Shown: positions 34,347 to 43,354 of the stretch, in pieces
Position numbering within the stretch: position 1 is the stretch's first letter
How the letters are laid out: each line of letters starts with the position of its first letter
Origin: Lutibacter citreus
GTDB lineage: Bacteria > Bacteroidota > Bacteroidia > Flavobacteriales > Flavobacteriaceae
Direction of reading: 5' to 3'
Length of the DNA stretch: 64,000 bases
Assembly (NCBI RefSeq): GCF_003260195.1
Contig: NZ_QEIH01000001.1
Span: 310,001-374,000, forward strand
Made by a program: the position numbers and the translations under genes
The notes under the pieces: model-generated
What the model saw: only the letters and a program-made list of their open reading frames with translations
Told to the model about the DNA's origin: nothing
Database searches by the model: none

Positions 34347-35237
34347 ATGACAGATTTAATTCTTATTAGTGGATTTTTAGGCAGTGGTAAAACTACCCTG
34401 CTTAAAAATTTACTTTCTTTACATAAAGGAAAAAGAATTGCAGTTATACAAAATGAGTTTGCACCATCTGGAGTAGATGGTAAAGAATTAAAACTTTCCA
34501 AAGATAATTTTAAACTTGTTGAAATAAACAATGGTTCGGTGTTTTGTGTGTGTTTGTTAAGTAATTTTATTGAAACTATTTCAACATTAATAGAACAATA
34601 CAATCCTGAAATTATTTATTTGGAAGCTTCAGGAATTTCTGATCCAATTTCAATATGTGAATTATTAAATAAAGAAGAGATAAGTAGTAAAGTTCGTTAT
34701 GCTGGAGCATGGTGTGTGGTAGATGCTTTAAACTTTAATAAAAGTGCCTTGTTTGTACAACGTGCCAAACATCAGGTTAGAGTTGCAGATAAAATTATTT
34801 TAAACAAAATAGATTTGGTTGATGACAATCAAATAAAAAAGGTTGTTGAAAAAATACAAGAAATAAACCCGTTTGCTGAAATTGAAAAACAACAATTTTG
34901 CAATATTAAAACTGTTGAATTAAATAAAGTAAATGAAATTCCAACATTAACCACTGAAGATACAAGACCAGAAGAAATAAAAACGGCAGTTTATAGAACT
35001 ACAGATATTATTTCAGAAGAAAATTTAAAAGCCTTTTTAAAAGAGTTGAGTAACATAAGTATTCGGGCAAAAGGCTTTGTAAGAGTAGCAAATAACAAGT
35101 TTAAATTATTTCATTTAACATATAATCAATTTGAAATTATTTCACTTGAAAATTACACAGGTAGTTGTGAAATAATTGCTTTTGGAGAAAAAATGAGTTT
35201 GAAAACATTAAGAGCGTTATTTCAAAAATCAAAATAA
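34347..35237 (+). CDS. CobW/G3E-family GTPase
   Basis: A GTPase of the G3E (CobW/COG0523) family, members of which act as metallochaperones or help load or reactivate cobalamin enzymes. The P-loop is GFLGSGKTTLLK (about 9-20), the Walker B region is IIYLEASGISDP and the base-specificity motif is NKID. The metal motif, CxCC in many relatives, here reads CVCL (Cys67, Cys69). A CobW C-terminal domain follows. Placed between a corrinoid methyltransferase module and a MetH-reactivation-like protein, it is most simply read as a factor for cobalamin insertion or reactivation. Zinc supply to the methyltransferases is the alternative. Confidence 0.82.
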   Translation: MTDLILISGFLGSGKTTLLKNLLSLHKGKRIAVIQNEFAPSGVDGKELKLSKDNFKLVEINNGSVFCVCLLSNFIETISTLIEQYNPEIIYLEASGISDPISICELLNKEEISSKVRYAGAWCVVDALNFNKSALFVQRAKHQVRVADKIILNKIDLVDDNQIKKVVEKIQEINPFAEIEKQQFCNIKTVELNKVNEIPTLTTEDTRPEEIKTAVYRTTDIISEENLKAFLKELSNISIRAKGFVRVANNKFKLFHLTYNQFEIISLENYTGSCEIIAFGEKMSLKTLRALFQKSK

Positions 35238-35243
35238 AAAATA

Positions 35244-35948
35244 GTGAAAGGTATATATTCATATAAAATAGATTTTTCAGAAATAGCCCTGGAAAAAGAG
35301 GAGATTTCATCATTTATGGGTTTAGGTCCAGTTCCTGATGAACCATTTAATAGTATGATTGATACTGCTATTGAATTGTTAACAGACAATAAAAATATTG
35401 AAGGTGGATTTACAATTAAACCTGTAACAGATTTTTCGGCAAAAGAAGGTTTTGTTGAAATTGAAACTAAAAAATTTAATACAGGAAGAATGATTACTTC
35501 CTTTTTAAGAAAAGCAGAATTTGCGGCACTGTTTACTTGTACAGCAGGTTATGAAGTTGAAAAATGGAGTCATAAATATAAAGATGAAGGCGATTTTGTA
35601 ATGAGTTATGTAGTTGATTCAACAGGATCAATGCTTGTTGAAGGAGCCATGGATATTATTTATGAAAAACTAAAAACAATGGCAAGCCTAAACAATTTAA
35701 CTATAACAAATAGATATAGTCCTGGTTATTGTGATTGGTTGGTAGTAGATCAACAAAAACTTTTTTCATTTTTCCCTAACAAATTTTGTAATGTTAGTTT
35801 AAGTGAATCTTCATTAATGAGCCCTGTAAAATCAGTTAGTGGAATTGTTGGTATAGGGAAAGATGTTAAATATCTTGGTTATATATGCGATACTTGTAAA
35901 AACACTCAATGTGTTTACAGAGCAAAAAAAATGTATGTAAAACATTAA
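35244..35948 (+). CDS. Stand-alone protein resembling the MetH reactivation domain
   Basis: Likely restores inactivated cob(II)alamin on the corrinoid protein. The 234 residues resemble the AdoMet-binding reactivation domain of cobalamin-dependent methionine synthase: RYSPGYCDWLVVDQQKLF (about 157-174) corresponds to the conserved RxxPGY stretch, and VKSVSGIVGIG follows as in MetH. Unlike MetH it ends with CDTCKNTQC, a Cys cluster that could bind a metal or iron-sulfur centre. It starts with GTG at 35244, seven bases after the CobW stop; no suitable ATG lies near. Its position beside a corrinoid carrier supports the role. The electron donor is unknown, but the ferredoxin 1.4 kb downstream is a candidate. 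Confidence 0.78.
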   Translation: MKGIYSYKIDFSEIALEKEEISSFMGLGPVPDEPFNSMIDTAIELLTDNKNIEGGFTIKPVTDFSAKEGFVEIETKKFNTGRMITSFLRKAEFAALFTCTAGYEVEKWSHKYKDEGDFVMSYVVDSTGSMLVEGAMDIIYEKLKTMASLNNLTITNRYSPGYCDWLVVDQQKLFSFFPNKFCNVSLSESSLMSPVKSVSGIVGIGKDVKYLGYICDTCKNTQCVYRAKKMYVKH

Positions 35949-36111
35949 AGATGATTTAGTCTTTATTACTTATTTTGACATAAATATACTGTTAAATTCA
36001 TATCAAGGTCAAGATAAGCACCTTTTTAGCTAAGAAACATTATAATTTTTTCACTTAGATTTTTCATTTTTGAAAAACAATAAAGTTCTACTAATTATAA
36101 AGTTAAAATAT

Positions 36112-37263
36112 ATGAAGAATAGCAATATTCCTGATCCATTTGAAAAAGCGAGATTGGAAAAAGGTTTTGGAGAAATGGACGATCAAAATGATCCAGTAGT
36201 AATGGCGTTGCGTCATAAAGATGTAAGAAGATGCGCACATAATCACAAAACATTTCAATCTGGAGCAGAACCAGGTAGAATTGTTATTCCTTCAGAAGTA
36301 AATATTAGAGACATACGTCAAATTCCTTTTGAAGTTGATCCTCCAATGCACGGAGAATATAGAGCCGTTGTTGAACAGTGGTTTAAGCGACCATTAGAGG
36401 AAGCATATACTGCTCAATTAGAAAAGCAAATTGGTGCTTTGGTTGAAGAAGCCATAACAAAAGATAGTGTTGAGGTTATTAAAGAGTTTTCTCTAGTATT
36501 GCAATCGCGCGCTTTAACATTATTATTTAACGTGTCTTTTTCTGAATCTGAAACTTGGATTTCTTGGGGAACTCACGTTTTTAGAAGTGAAGAATCTGCC
36601 TTAGATGCATCTAAAGCTAATATTTTGTACGATTATATTGATGCACAAATTGAAAATAGCATAAAAAACCCTGGAGAAGATTTTTATTCAAAATTATTGG
36701 CTGCAGAGGTTAATGGTAAAAAGTTGACTAAAGAAGAAATTAAAGGAGTTGTAATTTTAACTTTTGCTGGAGGTAGAGATACTGTAATTAATGCAGTAAC
36801 CAATTCAATTGCTTATTTTTCTGAACATCCTAAATCTTTAGAAAGACTTAAAAAAGAACCTGAATTAATCAATTTTGCAATTGAAGAATTGATACGCTAT
36901 TTTTCTCCATTAACTCAAATGGGGCGTGTTGCAACTGAAGATACTCAAGTTTGTGAGCATGCTGTAAAAGCTGATACTAGAATTTCATTGAACTGGGCTT
37001 CAGCAAATAGAGATGCAAATGTTTTTGAAAATCCAAATGAAGTAGTAATTGATAGAAAAATGAATCCTCATGTTGCTTTTGGGTTTGGTACTCACAATTG
37101 TTTAGGAGCAACGCATGCACGTCAAATATTAAAAGTTTTAATTCATACTTTAATTGAAAAGGTATCATCCATAGAAATTATAGATGCTAAAGAAAACATT
37201 GAAACGCTAGGTGAATTTAAAAGAAAAGTAGGTTTTGATAACATTAACGTAAAATTTAACTAG
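36112..37263 (+). CDS. Cytochrome P450 monooxygenase, probable sugar O-demethylase
   Basis: A soluble bacterial P450 of 383 residues. The heme-binding loop FGFGTHNCLG gives Cys330 as axial ligand, EELIR is the ExxR motif and FAGGRDT the oxygen-activation helix. The start at 36112 is preferred because the track upstream opens with TTG in low-complexity sequence. Ferredoxin and ferredoxin reductase genes follow directly and supply electrons. In marine flavobacteria such as Zobellia and Formosa, P450-ferredoxin-reductase sets of this kind are known to demethylate 6-O-methyl-D-galactose from porphyran, releasing formaldehyde. Placement next to GH2 genes supports a similar role here. The exact methyl sugar is not proved. 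Confidence 0.88.
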   Translation: MKNSNIPDPFEKARLEKGFGEMDDQNDPVVMALRHKDVRRCAHNHKTFQSGAEPGRIVIPSEVNIRDIRQIPFEVDPPMHGEYRAVVEQWFKRPLEEAYTAQLEKQIGALVEEAITKDSVEVIKEFSLVLQSRALTLLFNVSFSESETWISWGTHVFRSEESALDASKANILYDYIDAQIENSIKNPGEDFYSKLLAAEVNGKKLTKEEIKGVVILTFAGGRDTVINAVTNSIAYFSEHPKSLERLKKEPELINFAIEELIRYFSPLTQMGRVATEDTQVCEHAVKADTRISLNWASANRDANVFENPNEVVIDRKMNPHVAFGFGTHNCLGATHARQILKVLIHTLIEKVSSIEIIDAKENIETLGEFKRKVGFDNINVKFN

Positions 37264-37322
37264 AATTACGCATACAACTAAACTAAAAGAATAAAAATAG
37301 AACTAAAAAAATCAAAAATAAA

Positions 37323-37631
37323 ATGGCTAAAATAACATTTGTAACTCAAAGTAATGAAACAATAACTGTAGAAGGAAATTCAGGAAATGTAATGGAATTG
37401 GCAGTTCAAAATAAAATTAAAGGTATTGATGGTAATTGTGGAGGAGTATGTTCTTGTGCAACTTGTCACGTTCACGTTGAACCTTCTGATTGGGATAAAG
37501 TAGGTGCTCCAAATTCAATGGAAAGTGATATGTTAGAGTTTGACGAAAAAGTAAGTGATTATAGTCGTTTATCTTGTCAAATGAAAATAAGTGAAGATTT
37601 AGACGGAATTGTTTTAAAAGTAGCAAACTAA
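37323..37631 (+). CDS. [2Fe-2S] ferredoxin, electron donor to the P450
   Basis: An adrenodoxin/putidaredoxin-type ferredoxin of 102 residues. The cluster ligands are Cys39, Cys45, Cys48 and Cys85 in the pattern C-x5-C-x2-C-x36-C; Cys43 is an extra Cys in the loop. The acidic helix near SMESDMLEFDEK is typical of the surface that docks to the reductase and the P450. It lies 59 bases after the P450 gene and only two bases before the reductase, so the three are one electron transfer unit. It might also supply electrons for corrinoid reactivation, which is speculation from proximity. Confidence 0.93.
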   Translation: MAKITFVTQSNETITVEGNSGNVMELAVQNKIKGIDGNCGGVCSCATCHVHVEPSDWDKVGAPNSMESDMLEFDEKVSDYSRLSCQMKISEDLDGIVLKVAN

Positions 37632-37633
37632 AA

Positions 37634-38890
37634 ATGTCTGATTCTAGTTCATTAAATAAAACTTGTGTAGTAATTGGAGCAAGCCACGCGGGAGTGAATT
37701 TTGCGTTTACATTAAGAAGAGAAGGTTGGGAAGGGGCAATTATATTATTTGATAGTGACCCGGAAATTCCTTATCACAGACCTCCCTTGTCAAAAGCTTA
37801 TTTATCGGCTGAAGATAATACACAATTAGATTTGTTATTTCCTGAGCAAAATTATGCTTCAGAAAATATAATATTGAATTTAGGAAAATCAGTTGTTTCA
37901 ATAGATAAAGAATCAAAATATATTGTTTTGTCTGATAAGAGTAAGCAATCTTATGATAAATTGGTTATTGCAACTGGAGCACGTCCATTTATTCCTCCAA
38001 TTAACGGGATAAAAACTGCTAATAATTTGTTTCCAATGAGAACATTTGCCGATACGGTTAATATTCAAAATGCAATGAAGAATTCTGAAAAGAAACGAGT
38101 TGTAATTATTGGAGGTGGTTATATTGGGTTGGAGACTGCAGCTTCATTAAAAAAAACAGGTGCTAATGTAGTAGTTTTAGAAAGAGAAGAACGTGTTTTA
38201 GAACGTGTAACGGCTCCGGAAATGTCATTTTTTTTCAATAAATTACATAAAGAAAATAATGTTGATTTATTAACCAATAAAAACGTTATTGAAATTAAAA
38301 CTGTTAAGGGTATTAATGAAGTTTTTTGTGATGATAATACATCGTATTTTGCAGATTTAATAGTAGTAGGAGTTGGGATTAAAGTGAATACTGAATTAGC
38401 TACAAAAGCAGGTTTAGAAATTGAGAACGGTATTAAAGTAGACGAAACCGCAAAAACAAGTGATGTTGATATTTATGCAATTGGCGATTGTACCTATCAT
38501 TTTAATCCACATTACAATCGTTTTATTCGATTAGAATCGGTACAAAATGCCGTTGATCAAGCAAAAGTAGCAGCATCTGCTATTTGTGGAAATGAAGTTG
38601 TTTACAATGCAATTCCTTGGTTTTGGTCCGATCAATATGATGTTAAATTACAAATGGTTGGTTTGTCACAAGGTTATAATGAAGTTATACAACGCGTTGA
38701 AGAAGAAAATGAAAAATGCCAATCTGTTTGGTATTTTAAGGATGATGAATTATTAGCTGTAGATGCAGTTAATAATGGAAAAGCTTATGTTCTTGGAACA
38801 CGTTTTATAAAGGGAAAACAGCAACTTGATAAAGGGAAATTAAAGGATACTAAAATCCCTTTTAAACCTACTAGTTTCTTAAAAGATTAA
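37634..38890 (+). CDS. FAD-dependent NAD(P)H:ferredoxin reductase
   Basis: Passes electrons from NAD(P)H through FAD to the adjacent ferredoxin. The first Rossmann motif VIGASHAGVNFAFTLRREGW has GxSHAG in place of the usual GxGxxG, as in putidaredoxin reductase relatives; PYHRPPLSKAYL, the second Rossmann motif IIGGGYIGLETAASL and DIYAIGDC complete the signature set. A C-terminal dimerisation-type domain carries PWFWSDQYDVKLQMVG, also typical of this group. The 418 residues match the family. It follows the ferredoxin after two bases. Assignment is firm; NADH or NADPH preference cannot be stated. Confidence 0.92.
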   Translation: MSDSSSLNKTCVVIGASHAGVNFAFTLRREGWEGAIILFDSDPEIPYHRPPLSKAYLSAEDNTQLDLLFPEQNYASENIILNLGKSVVSIDKESKYIVLSDKSKQSYDKLVIATGARPFIPPINGIKTANNLFPMRTFADTVNIQNAMKNSEKKRVVIIGGGYIGLETAASLKKTGANVVVLEREERVLERVTAPEMSFFFNKLHKENNVDLLTNKNVIEIKTVKGINEVFCDDNTSYFADLIVVGVGIKVNTELATKAGLEIENGIKVDETAKTSDVDIYAIGDCTYHFNPHYNRFIRLESVQNAVDQAKVAASAICGNEVVYNAIPWFWSDQYDVKLQMVGLSQGYNEVIQRVEEENEKCQSVWYFKDDELLAVDAVNNGKAYVLGTRFIKGKQQLDKGKLKDTKIPFKPTSFLKD

Positions 38891-38915
38891 AAAAACGACT
38901 ACTAAAAAAATAAAA

Positions 38916-40034
38916 ATGAGTATAAAATGTAAAGCTGCAATTGCAACTGGAGACGGTAATTTTACTATTGATACAATTATAGTACAAAATCCAAATAAAG
39001 ATGAGGTTTTAGTTCAGGTGAAAGCAGCAGGATTATGTCATACAGACCACGATTCTTTAAATTGGGGAAAACCAATTGTGATGGGGCACGAAGGTGCTGG
39101 TATTGTAACTGCAATTGGTTCAGAAGTTAAAAGTGTAAAGGTAGGTGATGCTGTTATTTTAAATTGGGCTACACCTTGTGGAACTTGTTTTCAATGTGAA
39201 CATGAAAACGAACATATTTGTGAGAATAATTCACCAGTAGTTGCTGGAGGAAATGGTTATACAGATGGGCACGCACATATTGAAGGGACTACTTGGAACG
39301 GAAATACTATTGAGCGTTCATTTAATATTGGTACTATTTCAGAATATACATTAGTGAAAGAATCTGCAGTTGTTAAAAATCCAATTAAAGATATGTCATT
39401 TAGTGCAGCAAGTATTGTTAGTTGCGGTGTTATGACAGGTTTTGGTTCTGCAGTGAATACAGCAAAAGTAACTGAAGGTTCATCCGCTGTTGTTATTGGT
39501 ACAGGAGGAGTAGGGTTAAATGTTATTCAAGGAATAAAAGTTTCAAAAGCCAAAAAAATTATTGCAATTGATATCAATCAAACACGATTAGATATGGCTG
39601 TTGAATTTGGAGCAACTCATACAATTTTAGCAGATAAAGAAGACGAGGGATTGTTAAACGCAGCTGAAAAAGTCAAAGAAATGACCAATGGAAGAGGTGC
39701 AGATTATGCTTTTGAATGTACTGCAATTCCTGAATTAGGAGTCGCTCCTTTAGCAATGGTTAGAAATGCAGGGACTGCAGTTCAGGTAAGTGGAATAGAA
39801 CAAAAAGTTTTAATTGATATGGCACTTTTTGAATGGGATAAAATTTACATAAATCCGTTGTATGGAAAATGTAACCCGCAAACTGATTTTCCAAAAATAT
39901 TAGATTATTATAAAAATGGTGAAATTATGTTAGATGAAATGATAACAAGAACCTATCCATTAGAAAAATTACAACAAGCATTTAATGATATGCTTTCGGG
40001 TAAAAATGCAAAAGGTGTAATAGTATTTGAATAA
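38916..40034 (+). CDS. Zinc-dependent medium-chain alcohol dehydrogenase
   Basis: An NAD-linked MDR alcohol or aldehyde dehydrogenase of 372 residues. Catalytic zinc ligands Cys41 (GLCHTDH) and His58 (GHEGAG) and the structural zinc set Cys88, Cys91, Cys94 and Cys102 are all present; GTGGVGLN is the cofactor loop. Alcohol dehydrogenases are found in the same position in known P450 demethylation clusters of marine flavobacteria, although a role in formaldehyde oxidation there is not settled. Here it could oxidise formaldehyde, possibly as a thiol adduct, or act on another product. It follows the reductase after 25 bases and precedes a GH2 gene by 19, so it belongs to the same transcript. Confidence 0.85.
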   Translation: MSIKCKAAIATGDGNFTIDTIIVQNPNKDEVLVQVKAAGLCHTDHDSLNWGKPIVMGHEGAGIVTAIGSEVKSVKVGDAVILNWATPCGTCFQCEHENEHICENNSPVVAGGNGYTDGHAHIEGTTWNGNTIERSFNIGTISEYTLVKESAVVKNPIKDMSFSAASIVSCGVMTGFGSAVNTAKVTEGSSAVVIGTGGVGLNVIQGIKVSKAKKIIAIDINQTRLDMAVEFGATHTILADKEDEGLLNAAEKVKEMTNGRGADYAFECTAIPELGVAPLAMVRNAGTAVQVSGIEQKVLIDMALFEWDKIYINPLYGKCNPQTDFPKILDYYKNGEIMLDEMITRTYPLEKLQQAFNDMLSGKNAKGVIVFE

Positions 40035-40053
40035 ATAAAAAGTAAAATATAAT

Positions 40054-42546
40054 ATGAAACGTATAATTTGTCTGTTAGTAGTTATTACTTGTCTTAAAAT
40101 TTCAGCTCAAGAAACAGAGTTGTTAAAAAATTGGAAATTTACTAATTATGATTATGGAAGTGCTTTTAAAGAGGATTTTAATGATTACGATTGGGAGTCT
40201 GTTACCGTTCCTCACGATTGGGCTATAAAAGAAGATTTCAATTTCACACATGATATTCAGTTGACTATGGTGGTGCAAGATGGTGAAACTCAACCAAAAT
40301 ACAGAACTGGTAGAACTGGTGCTTTACCATATGTGGGTATTGGTTGGTACAGAACTAAATTAAATGTTTCATCTAGAGATTTAGAACAAAAAGTACAATT
40401 GCTTTTTGACGGAGCAATGAGCAATGCCAAGGTTTATGTTAATGGGAATTATGTTGGAGAAAGACCTTTTGGATATATTTCATTCTATTTTGATATTACA
40501 AAATATTTAAAATCTGGAGATAATTCAATTGCAGTTAGACTAGAAAATTTTAATAGTCAATCACGTTGGTATCCTGGAGCTGGTTTGTACAGAAAAGTAT
40601 CGGTTTTAAAAACAAACAAAACACATGTAAAAACTTGGGGAACATTTGTTACAACACCTGTAATAACTAAAAAAAGCGCTCAAGTTAATTTAGACGTAGA
40701 AATATTAGGAGAAGGGAATTGTACCGTTGAAAATGAAATATTTAGTGCTGAAGGAGTTTCTTTAGCTAAAAAAGTTCAAGAAATCAACTTAAAAGGTGAA
40801 CAGAAAATAGCTGAAAATTTCACAGTTAAAAAACCAAAATTATGGGGATTAAAAACGCCATATTTATACAAGTTAAAAACAACAATTTTAAAAGAAGGAA
40901 AAGAAATTAATTCTTATACAACTTCATTTGGAATTAGAAAAATACGATTTGAAACAAATGGATTTTATTTAAATGATGAAAAAATAAGATTTAAAGGGGT
41001 GAATATGCATCATGATTTTGGACCGGTTGGAGCGGCATTTCATAAAGAATTATTTGTCCGTCAAATGAAAAAAATGAAAGAAATGGGCGTGAATTCAATT
41101 CGTTTTTCTCATAACCCACCAGCTCCAGAGGCATTAGATATTTGTGATGAAATGGGAATTTTAGCAATTGATGAGGCTTTTGATGAGTGGAAAAAAGGAA
41201 AAGTTTTAAACGGATACTCTAAGCATTTCGATTTATGGTCAAAGAAAGATTTAACTGATATGATTTTGCGAGATAGAAATCATCCAAGTATAATGATGTG
41301 GAGTATTGGGAATGAAATTATGGAACAATACCAAGCAGATGGAGGAGAAGTTGCTAAATATTTAAATGACATTGTAAAAAGTTTAGACACTACAAGAGCA
41401 ACAACGGCAGGGTTTAATAATGTTGGTGGAAGCTTAAAAAATGGATTAGCTTTAACAGTTGATGTTGCAGGATTTAATTATAAGCCAGGAGTTTATCATA
41501 AAATTAGAGAGGCATATCCAAATTTAAAATTTTTTGCTAGTGAAACAGGAGGATCTTTAAGTACTAGAAATTCATATAAATTTCCTGTTAATTTTGAAAC
41601 TGCTCAAAATAAAAGAGGCGCTTCACTAAAAACAGAATTATATAAAGATGGTCAGCCTGGAAATTATGAAAACACAAACGTTCCTTGGGGTTATTCTCCT
41701 TATAAAGAATTTGCGTCTCAAGAGTACAATGATTTTGTATATGGTGAATTTGTTTGGACTGGTTATGACTATTTAGGAGAGCCTTCACCTTATCATACAG
41801 CAAAATCTAGAAGTTCATATTTTGCTCCTGTTGATATAGTAGGATTGGAAAAAGATAAATTTTATTTATACCAAGGAGAGTGGAATGATAATTTAGATGT
41901 GTTGCATGTTTACCCTCATTGGACTTGGCCAAACTTAAACGTAAAAGAAATTCCAGTAGTTTGTTACACAACTTATGAAAAAGCTGAATTATTTGTAAAT
42001 GGTAAAAGTTATGGTGTTAAAACTAAAGAAAAACCTGAAGTGCCTGAGTTTTTAGCAAGTACAATTGAAAAAGAAACATCTGGAGGTACAACCATGGCTC
42101 AATTAAAAGCATATTCAATGGTTTGGGAACATGTTGTTTATGAACCTGGTGAAATAAAAGTTATTGCTTATAATAAGAAAAATAAGAAAGTAGGTGAAAT
42201 AATAAGAGTTACAGCAGGTGCTCCACATGCAATTAAAATTGAAGCAGAGTTAAGTTCAATAAAATCAGGAGAAGTAGGTGTTTATGTTGTCTCAATTGTA
42301 GATAAGGATGGAAATTTATGTCCGCATTATAGTAAAAACATGAAAATTGAAGTTAGTGGTGCTGCAGAGTTTTTAGCATCAGGAAATGGAGATCCTACCA
42401 ATGTGCAAAATCTTTCAAAACCTGAGCGAAAATTATTTAATGGTCAAGCTGTAATCTATGTTCAATCTACTAAAAAAGGGACCATAAATTTGAAAACAAC
42501 ATCGGGTGATTTTAAAGCCATAAACAATGCTTTAATAGTAAATTAA
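40054..42546 (+). CDS. GH2 beta-galactosidase-like enzyme linked to the P450 module
   Basis: An exported GH2 glycosidase of 830 residues with a Sec signal ending in ISAQ. NHPSIMMWSIGNEIME gives an intact acid/base Glu and KFFASETGGS the probable nucleophile. The sugar-binding, immunoglobulin and barrel domains are followed by DUF4982-like and Big-type domains (YEKAELFVNGKSYG; IVDKDGNLCPHYS). Because it lies 19 bases after the dehydrogenase in the P450 transcript, it is the best candidate for the enzyme that releases the methylated sugar, perhaps a methylated galactose, before oxidation in the cytoplasm. That link is inference from position. Confidence 0.88.
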   Translation: MKRIICLLVVITCLKISAQETELLKNWKFTNYDYGSAFKEDFNDYDWESVTVPHDWAIKEDFNFTHDIQLTMVVQDGETQPKYRTGRTGALPYVGIGWYRTKLNVSSRDLEQKVQLLFDGAMSNAKVYVNGNYVGERPFGYISFYFDITKYLKSGDNSIAVRLENFNSQSRWYPGAGLYRKVSVLKTNKTHVKTWGTFVTTPVITKKSAQVNLDVEILGEGNCTVENEIFSAEGVSLAKKVQEINLKGEQKIAENFTVKKPKLWGLKTPYLYKLKTTILKEGKEINSYTTSFGIRKIRFETNGFYLNDEKIRFKGVNMHHDFGPVGAAFHKELFVRQMKKMKEMGVNSIRFSHNPPAPEALDICDEMGILAIDEAFDEWKKGKVLNGYSKHFDLWSKKDLTDMILRDRNHPSIMMWSIGNEIMEQYQADGGEVAKYLNDIVKSLDTTRATTAGFNNVGGSLKNGLALTVDVAGFNYKPGVYHKIREAYPNLKFFASETGGSLSTRNSYKFPVNFETAQNKRGASLKTELYKDGQPGNYENTNVPWGYSPYKEFASQEYNDFVYGEFVWTGYDYLGEPSPYHTAKSRSSYFAPVDIVGLEKDKFYLYQGEWNDNLDVLHVYPHWTWPNLNVKEIPVVCYTTYEKAELFVNGKSYGVKTKEKPEVPEFLASTIEKETSGGTTMAQLKAYSMVWEHVVYEPGEIKVIAYNKKNKKVGEIIRVTAGAPHAIKIEAELSSIKSGEVGVYVVSIVDKDGNLCPHYSKNMKIEVSGAAEFLASGNGDPTNVQNLSKPERKLFNGQAVIYVQSTKKGTINLKTTSGDFKAINNALIVN

Positions 42547-42552
42547 CTGTTC

Positions 42553-43350
42553 ATGAATTCAAAATTTAAAACTACAGAAATATCAAATCCAGAGTTTGAA
42601 AGTAATAATTTAAGATTTATTACTGTAAAAACTCCCAATTTAAATGGAAGAGGAGATATATGTATTTTTGTTCCTCCAATAAGAGATTTAAAAGATATTC
42701 CTATCGTAACCTTGTTACATGGTGTTTATGGAAGTGCTTGGATATGGGCTCATAAAGCAGGAGTACATTTTACGGCTTTAAAAATGATGGAACAGGGTTT
42801 AATCAAGCCAATGGTATTGGCAATGCCTTCTGATGGATTGTGGGGAGATGGTTCCGCTTATTTACCACACAATAACAATAACTTTGAAGATTGGATTGTA
42901 AATGATGTTATTGATGCCTTAATTGAAAATATTGAATGTGTAAGTTTGGCTTCAGATTTATTTATTACGGGTCTTTCAATGGGAGGTTATGGAGCATTAA
43001 GATTGGGTGCAAAATATCCAACAAAGTATAAAGGTTTATCCGGACATTCTTCAATTACAAACAAAAATCAAATGCATTTATTTGTTGAAGAAAATGAAGA
43101 TAATTATAAGCAAGAAAACTCAATAAATGAAGATGTTTTTGAGTTAATGCTTCAGAATAAAAACAATTTGCCACCTTTTAGATTTGATTGTGGAAAGGAT
43201 GATTTATTAATTGAATACAATAGAGAATTACACAAAAAATTAAAGAATTCTAATATTGACCACGTTTATGAAGAATTTAAAGGAAAGCACGAGTGGTGCT
43301 ATTGGGAAGAGCATATAAAAGATACGCTGCTGTTTTTTAATGAGATTTAA
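42553..43350 (+). CDS. Esterase-D-like alpha/beta hydrolase
   Basis: A serine hydrolase of the putative esterase family (S-formylglutathione hydrolase, feruloyl and acetyl esterase group), 265 residues, with no signal peptide. GLSMGGYGAL places the nucleophile at Ser142; DCGKDDLL offers the acid and KGKHEWCYWEEH the His. LHGVYGSAWIW forms the oxyanion region. It starts six bases after the GH2 stop, so it closes the P450 operon. Two readings fit: removal of an ester group from the sugar inside the cell, or hydrolysis of an S-formyl thiol adduct formed when formaldehyde from demethylation is oxidised. The sequence does not decide. Confidence 0.78.
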   Translation: MNSKFKTTEISNPEFESNNLRFITVKTPNLNGRGDICIFVPPIRDLKDIPIVTLLHGVYGSAWIWAHKAGVHFTALKMMEQGLIKPMVLAMPSDGLWGDGSAYLPHNNNNFEDWIVNDVIDALIENIECVSLASDLFITGLSMGGYGALRLGAKYPTKYKGLSGHSSITNKNQMHLFVEENEDNYKQENSINEDVFELMLQNKNNLPPFRFDCGKDDLLIEYNRELHKKLKNSNIDHVYEEFKGKHEWCYWEEHIKDTLLFFNEI

Positions 43351-43354
43351 TAAA

